Shown piece after piece: positions 1 to 12,437 of a stretch of DNA of 64,000 nt. Every line of letters begins with the position of its first letter. The first letter of the stretch is position 1. The DNA is from Stutzerimonas stutzeri TS44. Its GTDB lineage: Bacteria > Pseudomonadota > Gammaproteobacteria > Pseudomonadales > Pseudomonadaceae. The position numbers and the translations under genes were made by a program. The stretch is from positions 79,344-143,343 of the forward strand of contig AJXE01000007.1 in assembly GCA_000263395.1 (NCBI GenBank), written 5' to 3'. Below the pieces are notes generated by a model, which saw nothing but the letters and a program-made list of their open reading frames with translations, did not search any database and had not been told where the DNA came from.

Positions 1-1196
1 ACCAGGAAATCGCGACTCAGCCCCTGCAGACGGTGGATGTGCTTCCAGCTGCCGGCGACCAGCAGGGTATCGGCCGGCTTGAGTTTCTCGTCCACCAGCA
101 GACCGCGCAGCGCCTCGTGATTGCGCCGCAGGCCGACCACGTTGAGCTTGTGATGACTGCGAAAGCCCAGCTGCTGGATCGTCTTGCCCGGCAGGCTGGA
201 GTCGGGCGGTAGCGCGACTTCGGCCAGGCCCAGCTCATGCGAATGATCGGCGTAATAGGAACGCGACAGCTGCAGAGGCTCCAGACCGAGTTCGTCGAAG
301 GCACCGAGCAGGCCGATCGCCGGGCTGGCCAGATCGACCAGCAGCACGTCGCCGACAAGCAGCTCGGTATTGCCGGTAGCCACCAGCAACAGCTTGCGAA
401 AACGATGCTGGCGTTCGATGGCGATCACGTTGATGCCGTACTGCTTGCGCAGTTCCAGCTCGTCCAGCACGCGGTCGCCGAGGATCGAACCGGGTTTGAC
501 GCGTAGCCGCCGCTCACGCTCGCCGAGGCAGTAGGCCTGGGCCAAGTCGGCCAGCGTCAGGCGCGGGCGCGGCTGCTCATGCCGGTCATTACCGCCGAGC
601 CAGCGGCGCGCCAGCAGCATGTAGCCGATGCCGAGCAGCAGGATGGCGAGGCCGATGGGCGCGAAGTCGAAGAAGGCGAAGCCGTCCAGGCCGGCGCGAC
701 GCAGTTCGCTGTGCACCACCATGTTCGGCGGCGTGGCGACCAGCGTCAGCATGCCGCTGATCAAGCCGGCGAATGCCAGCGGCATCATCAGCCGTCGCGG
801 CGACAGCTGCATGCGCGCGGCGATGCCGAGCACCACCGGGATGAAGATCGCCACCACGCCGGTGGAACTCATCACTGAGCCGAGTCCGGCAACCGCCAGC
901 ATCAGCAGGATCAGCAGCCGGCTCTCGCTGCTGCCGGCGCGGCGCATCAGCCAATCGCCCAGGCGATAGGCGATGCCGGTACGCACCAGGCCGTCGCCGA
1001 TGACGAACAGCGCGGCGATCAGCAGCACGCTGGGGTCGCTGAAGCCGGCCAGCGCCTCGTCGATGGTCAGCACGCCGGACAGCGGCAGGGCGACCATCGC
1101 CAGCAGCGCGACCACGTCCATGCGCGGACGGTTGACGATGAACAGCCCGACGCAGATGCCCAGCAGGCCCAGAACCAGCAGCAGATCGCCGTTCAT
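1..1196 (-). CDS. SLC13/ArsB-type permease with RCK_C (TrkA-C) domains, 3' end beyond the window
   Basis: Inner-membrane transporter of the SLC13 family; the substrate (a divalent anion or similar) cannot be told from sequence. About 398 codons are visible, reading MNGDLLLVLGLLGICVG from the ATG at 1196. The first ~190 residues are a run of hydrophobic segments containing the TPPN-type motif (ATPPNMVVHSEL). The part after residue ~210 is soluble and contains two stretches resembling RCK_C ligand-binding domains (VKPGSILGDRVLDELEL and VALPPDSSLPGKTIQQLGF), which usually lie in the central loop of such permeases. The rest of the gene, with the second membrane half, lies left of base 1. It starts 6 bases after the stop of the winged-helix gene and probably shares its transcript. 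Confidence 0.8.
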   Translation of the reverse strand, partial: MNGDLLLVLGLLGICVGLFIVNRPRMDVVALLAMVALPLSGVLTIDEALAGFSDPSVLLIAALFVIGDGLVRTGIAYRLGDWLMRRAGSSESRLLILLMLAVAGLGSVMSSTGVVAIFIPVVLGIAARMQLSPRRLMMPLAFAGLISGMLTLVATPPNMVVHSELRRAGLDGFAFFDFAPIGLAILLLGIGYMLLARRWLGGNDRHEQPRPRLTLADLAQAYCLGERERRLRVKPGSILGDRVLDELELRKQYGINVIAIERQHRFRKLLLVATGNTELLVGDVLLVDLASPAIGLLGAFDELGLEPLQLSRSYYADHSHELGLAEVALPPDSSLPGKTIQQLGFRSHHKLNVVGLRRNHEALRGLLVDEKLKPADTLLVAGSWKHIHRLQGLSRDFL

Positions 1197-1202
1197 GGGT
1201 GG

Positions 1203-1499
1203 TCAGGGATAGCCGAGAACGGATTTGATGCGCGGCAGGTTGCGCTCGATCCAGCTTCGGTCGATAGCCCCCCAGTCGCGGATGCTGTAATGGCCGGCGT
1301 TGTGTCGTTCGCCGTCGTCCTGCGCGAAGTGGCAGTCGATATCCAGCTCGGCAAGCGCGGCGAGGGTGTCCTGCGCGGTGCGTCGCGGCATGCCGGTGAC
1401 CGCCATCAGCGCCGGGACGCTGGTCGCGGCACCGCTGTCGATCAGCCAGGCGACGTAGAGTCGGCGGTAGAAGCTGGTTTGGGTCTTGCTGGTGGTCAT
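1203..1499 (-). CDS. Small winged-helix DNA-binding-like protein
   Basis: 98-residue protein. It resembles the short winged helix-turn-helix family found in pseudomonads: an N-terminal helix (SFYRRLYVAWLIDSG), a helix-turn-helix-like stretch (SVPALMAVTGMPRRTAQDTL) and a short wing (HYSIRDWGAIDRSWI). It has no ligand or receiver domain. It sits between nhaD (65 bases upstream) and an SLC13 permease (6 bases downstream) on the same strand, so it may be cotranscribed with both transporters. Whether it regulates them is an inference from position. The assignment to a winged-helix family is from pattern recognition; the target is unknown. Confidence 0.65.
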   Translation of the reverse strand: MTTSKTQTSFYRRLYVAWLIDSGAATSVPALMAVTGMPRRTAQDTLAALAELDIDCHFAQDDGERHNAGHYSIRDWGAIDRSWIERNLPRIKSVLGYP

Positions 1500-1563
1500 G
1501 GAGAGCCCCTGTCCGGGGCATTGCGGGTTGCAATGCCCCGGATGAGTTGGTCGCGAGTGACCG

Positions 1564-2946
1564 TCAGGTCAGCGCGAGCATGCCGATGTAGGTCACCGCG
1601 CCGGCGGTGTAGCCGAGGAACGCCAGCAGGCTGACCCGCTTGAGATACCAGGTAAAGCTGATCTTCTCCATGCCCATCGCCGCGACACCCGCCGCAGAGC
1701 CAATGATCAGGCTGCTGCCGCCAGTGCCTGCGCAGTAGGCAAGCAACTCCCAGAAGGTACCGTCGGTGAGGAACTGCGACAGCCAGCCGGCCTCATCCGG
1801 GGCGGCCGCGGCAAGCGTCTCGGGGCTGACCAGCGGGTACATTTTCATGGCACCGGCCACCAGCGGCACGTTGTCGACGATTGCCGACAGCAGCCCGATG
1901 GCATAGTTGATCGCATAGATGTTGCCCAGCGATTGGCGCAGCCCTTCGGCCACCTGGGTCAAATGGCCAGCCGTGGCGAGGCTGGAAACCGCCAGCAGGA
2001 TGCCGAGGAAGAACAGCACGCTGGGTGTGTCGACCTTGCGCAGCACGCCGACCACCGAAAGCGGGTGTTTGTGTTCATCGTTCTTGCCGCGATGGATGTA
2101 CTCGGTGGTGATCCACAGCAGACCGAGGCCGAAGAGAATGCCCATGTATGGCGGCAGATGGGTGATGGTCTTGAAGACCGGAACGAACAACAGCGAGCCA
2201 AGGCCCAGGCCCAATACCAGATTGCGTTCGAATGCTGTGGTGGCCGGAGGCTGATGCTCCGCCAGGTGTGCCCGGGGCCGTGGGCGTGGAGCTTCGCCGC
2301 GCAGGCGGAAGCTGAGAATCAGCAACGGCACCAGCAGGCAGACCAGGCTGGGTACGAACAGACCGGTGATGATGCCGCTTGCGGAGATTTGCGTGCCGAT
2401 CCACAGCATCGTGGTGGTCACGTCGCCGATCGGCGACCAGGCGCCTCCGGCATTGGCGGCGATCACCACGATACCGACGTAGAGCCAGCGCTCGGGGCGC
2501 CCGCGGATCAGTTTGCGCAGCAGCGAGACCATGACGATGGTGGTGGTGAGGTTGTCCAGCACCGAGGAGAGAAAGAAGGTGATCAGCCCGACGATCCACA
2601 GCAGGTGCACGCGTTTGCGCGTCTGGATGCGGTCGGTGATGACCTTGAAGCCTTCATGGGAGTCGATCAGCTCGACGATGGTCATCGCGCCGAGCAGAAA
2701 GAACAGGATCTCCGAGATTTCGCCGAGATGATGGCGCAGGGCTTCGATCACGATGGCTGACGAATCCGCCGGATCATGGGTGCCGGACTGCAGCAGCGGC
2801 AGAATCTCGTCGGCCCCCAGTACCAGCACCGTCCAGGTCAGCACTGCGGTGAGCAAGGCGGCGGCGGCCTTGTCGATCTTCAGTGGATGTTCGAAGGCTA
2901 TGCAGAGATAACCGATGACAAATACCACAGCCATGAGTGCGTACAT
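1564..2946 (-). CDS. nhaD: Na+/H+ antiporter NhaD
   Basis: Sodium-proton antiporter of the inner membrane (IT superfamily), exporting Na+ or Li+ in exchange for protons. The 460 residues are almost all hydrophobic segments and include the family signature WSPIGDVTTTMLW and the conserved SAIVDNVPLVAGAMKMYP near the C-terminus. The frame stays open to 3210, but I chose the ATG at 2946 (MYALMAVVFVIGYL). It is preceded by a strong GAGGGGAG ribosome site about 9 bases away, the first membrane helix begins there, and the upstream extension looks non-coding. First gene of a probable nhaD - winged-helix - SLC13 operon. The 260-base leader upstream contains clear stem-loops (separate entry). Confidence 0.9.
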   Translation of the reverse strand: MYALMAVVFVIGYLCIAFEHPLKIDKAAAALLTAVLTWTVLVLGADEILPLLQSGTHDPADSSAIVIEALRHHLGEISEILFFLLGAMTIVELIDSHEGFKVITDRIQTRKRVHLLWIVGLITFFLSSVLDNLTTTIVMVSLLRKLIRGRPERWLYVGIVVIAANAGGAWSPIGDVTTTMLWIGTQISASGIITGLFVPSLVCLLVPLLILSFRLRGEAPRPRPRAHLAEHQPPATTAFERNLVLGLGLGSLLFVPVFKTITHLPPYMGILFGLGLLWITTEYIHRGKNDEHKHPLSVVGVLRKVDTPSVLFFLGILLAVSSLATAGHLTQVAEGLRQSLGNIYAINYAIGLLSAIVDNVPLVAGAMKMYPLVSPETLAAAAPDEAGWLSQFLTDGTFWELLAYCAGTGGSSLIIGSAAGVAAMGMEKISFTWYLKRVSLLAFLGYTAGAVTYIGMLALT

Positions 2947-2970
2947 CGCAAAAAGCTCCCCTCTGGAAAG

Positions 2971-3027
2971 GTACCGGTTGCCGAATGAGCAAACCGGCAC
3001 AGCATCGACAGCCGCTTGGCTGCGGCT
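2971..3027 (-). promoter_or_regulatory. Two stem-loops in the nhaD leader
   Basis: Two stem-loops lie in the leader before the nhaD start. The nearer one, 2971-3000, pairs AACCGG with CCGGTT, extended at the ends by G-C and A-T pairs around one mismatch. It stops only a few bases before the nhaD ribosome site. The other, 3010-3027, pairs AGCCGC with GCGGCT around a 6-base loop. Known sodium- and lithium-responsive riboswitches control antiporter genes in other bacteria, but I do not recognise their consensus here. A cis-acting role is an inference from position. Confidence 0.3.
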
Positions 3028-3208
3028 TCTACAGCTGAACAACGCACGCAGACGACATGCACCGATCGGAATCGAAGCTGGCGTTACAGGCGAGATTCGC
3101 TGACGCGAAGCGTTATGCGGCTCTGTCAGTTTTTGTTTGAATATGGCGGCGACATGATGGCTGCTCGCCGCCGGCGATGCGTTGCGATCAATCAAGTTGA
3201 TCGATAAC

Positions 3209-3237
3209 AAAAGGCCGGCATCGATGCCGGCCTTTTT
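3209..3237 (-). terminator. Rho-independent terminator after valS
   Basis: Near-perfect palindrome AAAAGGCCGGC-ATCGAT-GCCGGCCTTTT a few bases beyond the valS stop codon. It has a long GC-rich stem followed by a T-run on the minus strand. It also carries a T-run on the plus strand, so it could work in both directions. Confidence 0.85.
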
Positions 3238-3240
3238 GTT

Positions 3241-6075
3241 TCACAGCGTGGCGATGCGCTCGCGCTGCTCGACCAGACGAGCCTTGGCCTGTTCGGCCTC
3301 GGCCAGCTTGGCGCGCTCCTTGTCGATCACCTCCGGCGGCGCCTTGTCGACGAAGCCGGCGTTGGACAGCTTGCCGCCGACGCGTTTGACCTCGCCGTCC
3401 AGCCGCGCGATCTCCTTGTCCAGCCGCGCCAGTTCGGCGTCCTTGTCGATCAGCCCGGCCATCGGCACCAGCACCTGCAGATCGCCGACCAGGGCGATGG
3501 CCGACAGCGGCGCTTCTTCACCCGCGGCGAGGGTGCGCACGGTTTCCAGCTTGGCCAGCTTCTTCAGCAGCGGCTCGTTGTCGCTGAAACGCTGTAAATC
3601 CTGCGCAGAAGCGTTGCCCAGCACCACGTCGATGCGCTTGGCCATCGAGATGTTCATCTCGCCACGGATCTGGCGAATGCCGAGCATGAACGCCTTGACC
3701 CACTCGATGTCACCTTCAGCGTCCTCATTCAGGCGTTCCGGATTGAACTCCGGCCACGGCTGCAGCATCAATGTCGGGCCGGATTTGCCGGCCAGCGGCG
3801 CGACGCGCTGCCAGATTTCTTCGGTGATGAACGGCATGAACGGATGCGCCAGACGCAGCGCGGTTTCCAGCACGCGCACCAGGGTGCGGCGGGTGCCACG
3901 CTGGCGTTCGATACTGGCGGTCTCGTCCCACAGCAACGGCTTGACCAGCTCCAGGTACCAGGCGCAGTACTCGTCCCAGATGAACTCGTAGAGCGCCTGG
4001 GCAGCCAGGTCGAAGCGGAACGCCTCCAGCTGGCGGGTGACTTCGGCCTCGGTGCGCTGCAGGGTGGAGATGATCCAGCGGTCGACGGCCGACAGCTCGA
4101 CCGGCTCGCCGTTGACACCGGTGTCCTTGCCTTCGGTGTTTTCGAAGACGAAGTTGGCGGCATTCCACAGCTTGTTGCAGAAGTTGCGGTAGCCCTCGAC
4201 GCGGCCCATGTCGAACTTGATGTCGCGGCCGGTGGAGGCCAGCGAGCAGAAGGTGAAGCGCAGCGCGTCGGTGCCGTAGCTGGCGATGCCTTCCGGGAAC
4301 TCGGCGCGGGTCTGCTTGGCGATCTTCTCGGCCAGCTTGGGCTGCATCATGCCGCTGGTGCGTTTTTGCAGCAGCTCGTCGAGGGTGATGCCATCGACGA
4401 TGTCCAGCGGATCGAGCACGTTGCCCTTGGACTTGGACATCTTCTGGCCCTGGCCGTCGCGCACCAGACCGTGGACGTAGACGGTCTTGAACGGAATCTG
4501 CCCGGTCAGGTGGGTCGAGAGCATGATCATCCGGGCAACCCAGAAGAAGATGATGTCGAAGCCGGTGACCAGCACGTCGGTCGGGTGGAAGGTCTTGAGG
4601 AATTCGGTCTGTTGCGGCCAGCCGAGGGTGGAGAAGGTCCACAGGCCGGAGCTGAACCAGGTGTCCAGCACGTCTTCGTCCTGGCGCAGCGGTTCGTCGT
4701 TGCGGATCTCGTAGCGCTTGCGCACTTCGGTTTCGTCACGGCCGACATAGACGTTGCCCGCCTCGTCGTACCAGGCCGGGATGCGGTGGCCCCACCACAG
4801 CTGGCGGCTGATGCACCAGTCCTGGATGTCGCGCATCCAGCTGAAGTACATGTTCTCGTATTGCTTGGGCACGAACTGGATCTGGCCGTTCTCCACCGCA
4901 GCGATGGCCTTCTCGGCCAGCGGCTTGGTGGAAACGTACCACTGGTCGGTCAGCCAGGGCTCGATGATGGTGCCGGAGCGGTCGCCGCGCGGCACTTTCA
5001 GCGCGTGGTCGTCGATCTTTTCCAACAGGCCCATCGCGTCGAACTCGGCGACGATCGCCTTGCGCGCATCGAAGCGGTCCATGTGCGCGTAGCCGTCGGG
5101 CAGACTGCCGTCGACCTTGTCGTTGACCGCGCCGTCGATGTCGAACACCTGGGCGCGGGCCAGCACGCAGGCGTTCTGGTCGAAGATGTTGATCAGCGGC
5201 AGCTTGTGGCGCTTGCCGACCTCGTAGTCGTTGAAGTCGTGCGCCGGGGTGATCTTCACGCAGCCGGTGCCGAATTCGAGATCGACGTAGTCGTCGGCGA
5301 CGATCGGAATCAGGCGGTTGACCAGCGGCAGCATGACGTGGCGGCCGATCAGGTTCTTGTAGCGCTCATCCTCCGGATGCACGGCGATGGCGGTATCACC
5401 GAGCATGGTTTCCGGGCGGGTGGTGGCGACCACCAGGTAATCCTTGCCGTCCGCGGTGCGCGCACCGTCAGCCAGCGGATAGCGCAGGTGCCAGAGGTGG
5501 CCCTTCTCGTCGTGGTTCTCCACTTCCAGATCGGAAATGGCGGTGTGCAGCTTGGTGTCCCAGTTGACCAGGCGCTTGCCGCGGTAGATCAGGCCATCTT
5601 CATGCAGGCGCACGAAGGCTTCCTTGACCGCTTCGGACAGACCTTCGTCCATCGTGAAGCGTTCGCGCGACCAGTCCACCGAGGAGCCCAGACGACGGAT
5701 CTGCCGGGTAATGGTGCCGCCGGACTCTTCCTTCCACTGCCAGACCTTTTCCAGGAATTTCTTGCGGCCCAGATCGTGGCGGCTGACGCCCTGCGCGCCC
5801 AGCTGGCGCTCGACCACCATCTGCGTGGCGATGCCTGCGTGGTCGGTGCCCGGCTGCCACAGGGTGTTGCGGCCCTGCATGCGGCGCCAGCGGATCAGCG
5901 CGTCCATGATCGCGTTGTTGAAACCGTGGCCCATGTGCAGGCTGCCGGTGACGTTCGGCGGCGGGATCATGATGGTGTAGGGCTCGCCGGAACCCTGGGG
6001 AGCGAAATAGTTGTTCGATTCCCAGGTCTGGTACCAGGAAGTCTCGATGGCGTGCGGCTGGTAGGTCTTGTCCAT
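3241..6075 (-). CDS. valS: Valyl-tRNA synthetase
   Basis: Cytoplasmic class I aminoacyl-tRNA synthetase charging tRNA-Val. The 944 residues match the usual bacterial length. The HIGH motif appears as HMGH within [17 protein letters not shown] near residue 45, and KMSKSKGN lies at residues 545-552. Between them is the editing (CP1) domain with [10 protein letters not shown]. The C-terminal ~65 residues are a charged coiled coil ([18 protein letters not shown]) typical of ValRS. The ATG at 6075 ([15 protein letters not shown]) fits the family start. It is the last gene of the pepA-holC-hypothetical-valS series, 102 bases after the small hypothetical gene, and is followed directly by a strong terminator. 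Confidence 0.98.
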   Translation of the reverse strand: MDKTYQPHAIETSWYQTWESNNYFAPQGSGEPYTIMIPPPNVTGSLHMGHGFNNAIMDALIRWRRMQGRNTLWQPGTDHAGIATQMVVERQLGAQGVSRHDLGRKKFLEKVWQWKEESGGTITRQIRRLGSSVDWSRERFTMDEGLSEAVKEAFVRLHEDGLIYRGKRLVNWDTKLHTAISDLEVENHDEKGHLWHLRYPLADGARTADGKDYLVVATTRPETMLGDTAIAVHPEDERYKNLIGRHVMLPLVNRLIPIVADDYVDLEFGTGCVKITPAHDFNDYEVGKRHKLPLINIFDQNACVLARAQVFDIDGAVNDKVDGSLPDGYAHMDRFDARKAIVAEFDAMGLLEKIDDHALKVPRGDRSGTIIEPWLTDQWYVSTKPLAEKAIAAVENGQIQFVPKQYENMYFSWMRDIQDWCISRQLWWGHRIPAWYDEAGNVYVGRDETEVRKRYEIRNDEPLRQDEDVLDTWFSSGLWTFSTLGWPQQTEFLKTFHPTDVLVTGFDIIFFWVARMIMLSTHLTGQIPFKTVYVHGLVRDGQGQKMSKSKGNVLDPLDIVDGITLDELLQKRTSGMMQPKLAEKIAKQTRAEFPEGIASYGTDALRFTFCSLASTGRDIKFDMGRVEGYRNFCNKLWNAANFVFENTEGKDTGVNGEPVELSAVDRWIISTLQRTEAEVTRQLEAFRFDLAAQALYEFIWDEYCAWYLELVKPLLWDETASIERQRGTRRTLVRVLETALRLAHPFMPFITEEIWQRVAPLAGKSGPTLMLQPWPEFNPERLNEDAEGDIEWVKAFMLGIRQIRGEMNISMAKRIDVVLGNASAQDLQRFSDNEPLLKKLAKLETVRTLAAGEEAPLSAIALVGDLQVLVPMAGLIDKDAELARLDKEIARLDGEVKRVGGKLSNAGFVDKAPPEVIDKERAKLAEAEQAKARLVEQRERIATL

Positions 6076-6177
6076 GCGGCGGGACCCTTAGAACGGCTGA
6101 TCGGAAAAACGGGCGAGTATAAAGCCAAATCGCGTCCGGGCTAGGCGTCAGCGCAGGAATCGTTGCAGCGCGGCGCG

Positions 6178-6552
6178 CTAGTTCCTGGGCGTGCGCACCA
6201 GTTCGTCCACGCGGCGTTCGAGGCGGCGCTTCAGTTCGGCCTCGATCTGCGGGACGAAATCATCGATCACTTCCTGCAGAATGAGATTAGCCGCCATGCG
6301 CAACTCGTGGTCCAGGTGTCGTTCGGCCAGCGAGCGGAACGCGGCCCGTGCCGCCGGCTCGCGCCGTTCGGGCTGCGGCGTGGCGACAGGCTGAGGTGCA
6401 ACCGGGGCGGCTACCACCTCCGAGAGCAGGGGAATGCTGGCTGGGTCCAGTTGTTCGGTCAGCAGGGGCGGGTCCTGGTCGCCGAGCAGGGCGCGGATGG
6501 ACTCCAGGTCGTCGAGCAACTGAGCGGGTTTGTCGGGGGATTTGGGCGTCAT
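6178..6552 (-). CDS. Conserved hypothetical protein between holC and valS
   Basis: 124-residue protein without an assignable function. The N-terminal half is low in complexity and rich in proline, alanine and glutamine (AAPVAPQPVATPQPERR). The C-terminal half is a charged helix (HLDHELRMAANLILQEVIDDFV, then QIEAELKRRLERRVDEL). Pseudomonads carry a small gene of this kind at the same place, between the gene for the DNA polymerase III chi subunit and valS. It begins 31 bases after the holC stop, so cotranscription is likely. Its place in the holC neighbourhood does not by itself show a replication role. Confidence 0.7.
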   Translation of the reverse strand: MTPKSPDKPAQLLDDLESIRALLGDQDPPLLTEQLDPASIPLLSEVVAAPVAPQPVATPQPERREPAARAAFRSLAERHLDHELRMAANLILQEVIDDFVPQIEAELKRRLERRVDELVRTPRN

Positions 6553-6583
6553 GGCGAATTTCCGGTCTTGAGCTTCCAGCGGT

Positions 6584-7003
6584 CTACAGTTCGACCCGCC
6601 TGGGGTCGTAACCGTGCCGTCGGTAGAGGCGGAAGTTGTCCCGGCAGGCGGTCAGCAGGTCCGGCTCCTGATTGACGATCTCGATGATCCGGCTGAACTG
6701 ATCGACGTGCGGCGACAGCGTCGTCGCCAGGTTGATCAACAGGCTCTGCGGCTGGGCCGGCGCCTGCTCAAGGCCGAGGACCACCGGTGCCTGGGGATCG
6801 TCCGCGTAGTGCTCGTGGGGGATGAAGCGCTCCGTGCGAAAACTCCATAGCAGCTCGTCGAGCTGCTGGCATTGTGCGGCGTCGTGACAGCGGATGAACA
6901 CCGGCAGGCCGTGCTGCCAGCCCTTGGCGGCCAGCTGGCAGGCCGCGCGCAGGCGCCCGAGCGGATTGTCGTCGGGCAGCACGTAGAACTCGACGCGGGT
7001 CAT
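6584..7003 (-). CDS. holC: DNA polymerase III subunit chi
   Basis: Accessory subunit of the clamp-loader complex; chi with psi links the replisome to single-stranded-DNA-binding protein. The 139-residue protein has the family opening (TRVEFYVLPDDNPLGRLRAACQLAAKGW) and the conserved central part (LDELLWSFRTERFIPHEHYADDP), a length typical of pseudomonads. It starts 72 bases after the pepA stop on the same strand and is followed by a small hypothetical gene and valS. The same order is known from other pseudomonads and supports the call. Confidence 0.92.
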   Translation of the reverse strand: MTRVEFYVLPDDNPLGRLRAACQLAAKGWQHGLPVFIRCHDAAQCQQLDELLWSFRTERFIPHEHYADDPQAPVVLGLEQAPAQPQSLLINLATTLSPHVDQFSRIIEIVNQEPDLLTACRDNFRLYRRHGYDPRRVEL

Positions 7004-7075
7004 CGGCGCGTTCCGTCACCGCCGGCGCGCGGCGAGCCGCTCCGGCAGGTGGACGTACGCGGGCGCCAGGGCATT

Positions 7076-9855
<2,780 letters not shown>

Positions 9856-9863
<8 letters not shown>

Positions 9864-10917
9864 GCTCGATCGCTACATCGCGATCCATGTCTTTCTGGCG
9901 ATCCTGGCGGTGCTGGGAGTCATCGTCGGGCTGGCCCTGTTGTTCGCCTTCATCGACGAGTTGGGCGACGTCGAGGGCGGGTACGGCCTGGTGGATGCGC
10001 TGCAGTACGTGCTGCTGACGTCGCCGCGCCGACTCTACGAGATGCTGCCGATGGCGGCGCTGATCGGTTGTCTGATCGGGCTGGGCATGCTTGCCAGCAG
10101 CAGCGAGCTGACCATCATGCGCGCCGCCGGCATTTCGCTCGGGCGTATCGTCGTGGCGGTGATGAAGCCGACGCTTGTCCTGCTGCTGGTCGGCGTGCTG
10201 ATTGGCGAGTACGTGGCGCCCTGGACCGAGGATATCGCCCAGGCCCGTCGTTCGCTGGCGCAGGGGGAGGGCGAGGCGCAGAGCAGCAAGCATGGCCTCT
10301 GGCATCGGCAGGATAACGAGTTCGTGCACGTCAATGCCGTGCAGCCGGGTGGGGTGCTGATCGGGGTGACGCGCTACCGCTTCGACGATGAGCGGCGCCT
10401 GCTGTCGGCCAGTTTCGCCAGGCGTGCCAGCTACCAGGATGATCACTGGTTGCTGAGCAGCATCGCGACCACGCATTTCCGTGGCGATCATACCGAGGTT
10501 GCACAAGCGAGCGAGGAACGCTGGGACGTGCAGCTGACGCCGCAGTTGCTGGGGATCGTGGTGGTGGCGCCCGAAGCGCTGTCGATCACCGGGCTGTGGA
10601 GCTACATCCATTACCTGGCGGATCAGGGACTCAACAACGGCCGTTACTGGCTGGCGTTCTGGACGAAATCGCTACAGCCCGCGGTAACCATCGCACTGGT
10701 ACTGCTGGCGATCTCGTTCATCTTCGGCCCGCTGCGCTCGGTGACGCTGGGTCAGCGCATCTTCACCGGCGTGGTGGTCGGATTCGTCTTCCGCATCATT
10801 CAGGATCTGCTCGGGCCGGCGAGCCAGGTATTCGGCTTCTCGCCGTTGCTGGCGGTGGCGCTGCCGGCGGGCATCTGTGCGCTGATCGGCGTCTGGCTGC
10901 TGCGTCGGGCGGGGTGA
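9856..10917 (+). CDS. lptG: LPS export ABC transporter permease LptG
   Basis: Partner permease of LptF in the lipopolysaccharide export complex. 353 residues, MVKLDRYIAIHVFLAILAVLG at the N-terminus, membrane segments at both ends and a periplasmic middle (~130-260). The C-terminal region (ISFIFGPLRSVTLGQRIFTGVVVGF) is highly characteristic of YjgQ proteins. Its ATG lies inside the end of lptF. No transporter ATPase (lptB) is nearby, as is usual because lptB lies with lptA elsewhere. Confidence 0.95.
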
Positions 10918-11036
10918 TTCGAGGCGTCGGCTTCAAGCTGCGGGGCGTATCGGGCGCTCATGTCCGGAGCGATTCCCCGGCTTGAAGCGTTGTCTCGGTG
11001 GGGCGGTGCCTGGCTGGCGTCTGCTCCGCCTTCGAC

Positions 11037-11534
11037 TTACTTCTTGTGAATGTTCTTCGGCAACTGCACGGCCTGGCTTTCGGAGTAGATGTCCTGCCAG
11101 GTGCGCTTGTCCTTGTCCCAGAGCATCCATAGGTGCCCCAGTCCCAGGCTCAGCCAGGACATGAGCGCGATCAGGAAGCGCAGCAGCGCCTGCCACAGGT
11201 CGATGGCCGTGCCGTCCTTGTTCTGAATGCGAATACCCCAGACTTGCATGCCGAGCGTCTGGCCGTTGTGAGTCCAGAACTTGGCGAAGAAGGCGAACAG
11301 GCTGAACATCAGCAGCGTCGAAAGCAGCGGGTCGATGTCCAGACCGCCGGCGTCGGCCACGGCCTTCAGCTGTTCGCTGCCATAGAAGATTCGCAGCAGC
11401 ACCTGCTGGTAGAACAGCGTCACTACCATCATCAGGGCGATGCACAGCAGGCTGTCGTAGAACATGGCGGCGAGGCGGCGTATCAGGCTGGCGGCGGGGA
11501 ACTGGCCTTGCGGGCTGAGCAGGTGTCGGCTCAT
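11037..11534 (-). CDS. RDD family membrane protein
   Basis: 165-residue inner-membrane protein with the RDD domain: the conserved Arg-Asp element appears as LIRRLAAMFYDSLLC near the N-terminus, followed by two further hydrophobic segments and the typical GQTLGMQVWGIRIQNKDG. Function unknown; some RDD proteins have been linked to ion transport. Start chosen at the ATG at 11534 (MSRHLLSPQGQFPAA), which has AGGA upstream, rather than the open frame to 11609. It sits convergent to lptG. It is followed across a shared hairpin by a cold-shock gene on the same strand upstream, an order also found in related pseudomonads. Confidence 0.82.
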   Translation of the reverse strand: MSRHLLSPQGQFPAASLIRRLAAMFYDSLLCIALMMVVTLFYQQVLLRIFYGSEQLKAVADAGGLDIDPLLSTLLMFSLFAFFAKFWTHNGQTLGMQVWGIRIQNKDGTAIDLWQALLRFLIALMSWLSLGLGHLWMLWDKDKRTWQDIYSESQAVQLPKNIHKK

Positions 11535-11586
11535 TTCGAATCCTGGTGGTTGATCCAAGGCGCGCATTCTACGAAATTGCGCGCAT

Positions 11587-11620
11587 AAAAAAGCCCCTGA
11601 TGTTGCCATCAGGGGCTTTT
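11587..11620 (-). terminator. Strong bidirectional hairpin after the cold-shock gene
   Basis: Perfect 14-base stem AAAAGCCCCTGATG/CATCAGGGGCTTTT with a TTGC loop. On the minus strand it follows the cold-shock gene stop (11633) and ends in a T-run, so it terminates that short transcript before the RDD gene. A-runs on the other side would also allow termination on the plus strand. Confidence 0.85.
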
Positions 11621-11632
11621 CGGAGCGGTGAC

Positions 11633-11845
11633 TCAGCCCAGGATCTGAACCTGATCGGCCTGCATGCCCTTTTGACCTTGCACGGCGATGAAGCTGACTT
11701 TCTGGCCTTCTTTCAGGCTCTTGAAGCCGTTGCCTTCGATCGCGCGGAAGTGCACGAACAGATCCGGACCGCTCTCGGGAGTGATGAAACCAAAACCTTT
11801 CTCGTCGTTAAACCACTTGACGGTACCGTTCTGACGATTCGACAT
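11633..11845 (-). CDS. Cold-shock-domain protein (CspA family)
   Basis: 70-residue single-stranded nucleic-acid-binding protein. RNP1 (KGFGFI) and RNP2 (DLFVHF) are both present, in the usual order after GTVKWFND. It acts as an RNA chaperone or transcription antiterminator; whether it is cold-induced or constitutive cannot be told from the protein alone. Start ATG at 11845 with AAGGA upstream. The leader is long (about 155 bases from the promoter I suggest at 12008-12037), as is common for cold-regulated csp genes. A strong hairpin terminates it directly, so it is monocistronic. Confidence 0.95.
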   Translation of the reverse strand: MSNRQNGTVKWFNDEKGFGFITPESGPDLFVHFRAIEGNGFKSLKEGQKVSFIAVQGQKGMQADQVQILG

Positions 11846-12007
11846 GTCTTTGTATCCTTGGAACTCAAAAGTAGAATTGCCTCCTGCAATGGCGCAGGAA
11901 AGCTGGAACTGGTTGCAAAGAGTAAGAGATTCGAGCGGAGAGCGGATCGGAAGATCTACTGCACCAGGTCACGATTCAACAGCGACCCATGCAAACACAG
12001 TGGGCAC

Positions 12008-12037
12008 ACTCTACGATAACTGATCGAGGAATGCCAA
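12008..12037 (-). promoter_or_regulatory. Candidate promoter of the cold-shock gene
   Basis: On the minus strand TTGGCA (12037-12032) and TAGAGT (12013-12008) are separated by 18 bases, a fair sigma-70 match. Transcription would begin near 12001, giving a leader of about 155 bases. Assigned by eye. Confidence 0.5.
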
Positions 12038-12337
12038 CCCCTCGAAGTCATGTAAAAAGCGCCTCTTCGGCGATGCATATTCATGCGTTGTAGGGTGGCG
12101 CCAAGCCGGCGCTGCTGTCTTCATGTCCGCCAGGATTCAGGCTGAGATGGGCATGAATTGAAATGCCGGGCTCGTGATACGCCGGATCGGCATTGCCGTC
12201 CGGGTGAAGCTAGGTGGATCGTAACGATCGTTTCGCGGTCATTCTGTCTTGATGCAGTCGGTTCGATCACCGAATACCGTTGCTGCTGAGCAGAATGACA
12301 TGATGGTTGCCGCGGACCCGAGGTCGTTGGCGATGAA
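12038..12337. other. Intergenic stretch, no gene seen
   Basis: About 300 bases between the cold-shock promoter and the tRNA-Leu gene. No open frame with codon use like the neighbours and no RNA gene that I recognise. Short frames overlapping the tRNA are chance. Confidence 0.6.
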
Positions 12338-12424
12338 TGGTGCCCCGAGAGAGACTCGAACTCTCACGCTGTCGCCAGCGGCGGATTTTGAATCCGCTGC
12401 GTCTACCGATTCCGCCATCGAGGC
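12338..12424 (-). tRNA. tRNA-Leu, anticodon CAA
   Basis: 87-base gene with encoded CCA. Acceptor stem GCCTCGA pairs with TCGGGGC (one G-T pair). The anticodon arm GCGGA-TTCAAAA-TCCGC gives anticodon CAA, reading UUG. There is a long variable arm as expected for a class II tRNA, and the T arm contains GTTCGAGTC. A good promoter lies just upstream. Confidence 0.95.
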
Positions 12425-12437
12425 ACAGTGGCGGCGC

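Noticed and set aside
3844..6144. 766-codon open frame opposite valS
   Set aside because: Antisense shadow of a GC-rich gene; repetitive Val/Asp/Gly/Gln composition and no family resemblance, while valS is certain.
10933..10990. GCTTCAAG/CTTGAAGC inverted repeat after lptG as a terminator
   Set aside because: Short arms far apart and no T-run; could be a REP remnant but the support is too weak to list.
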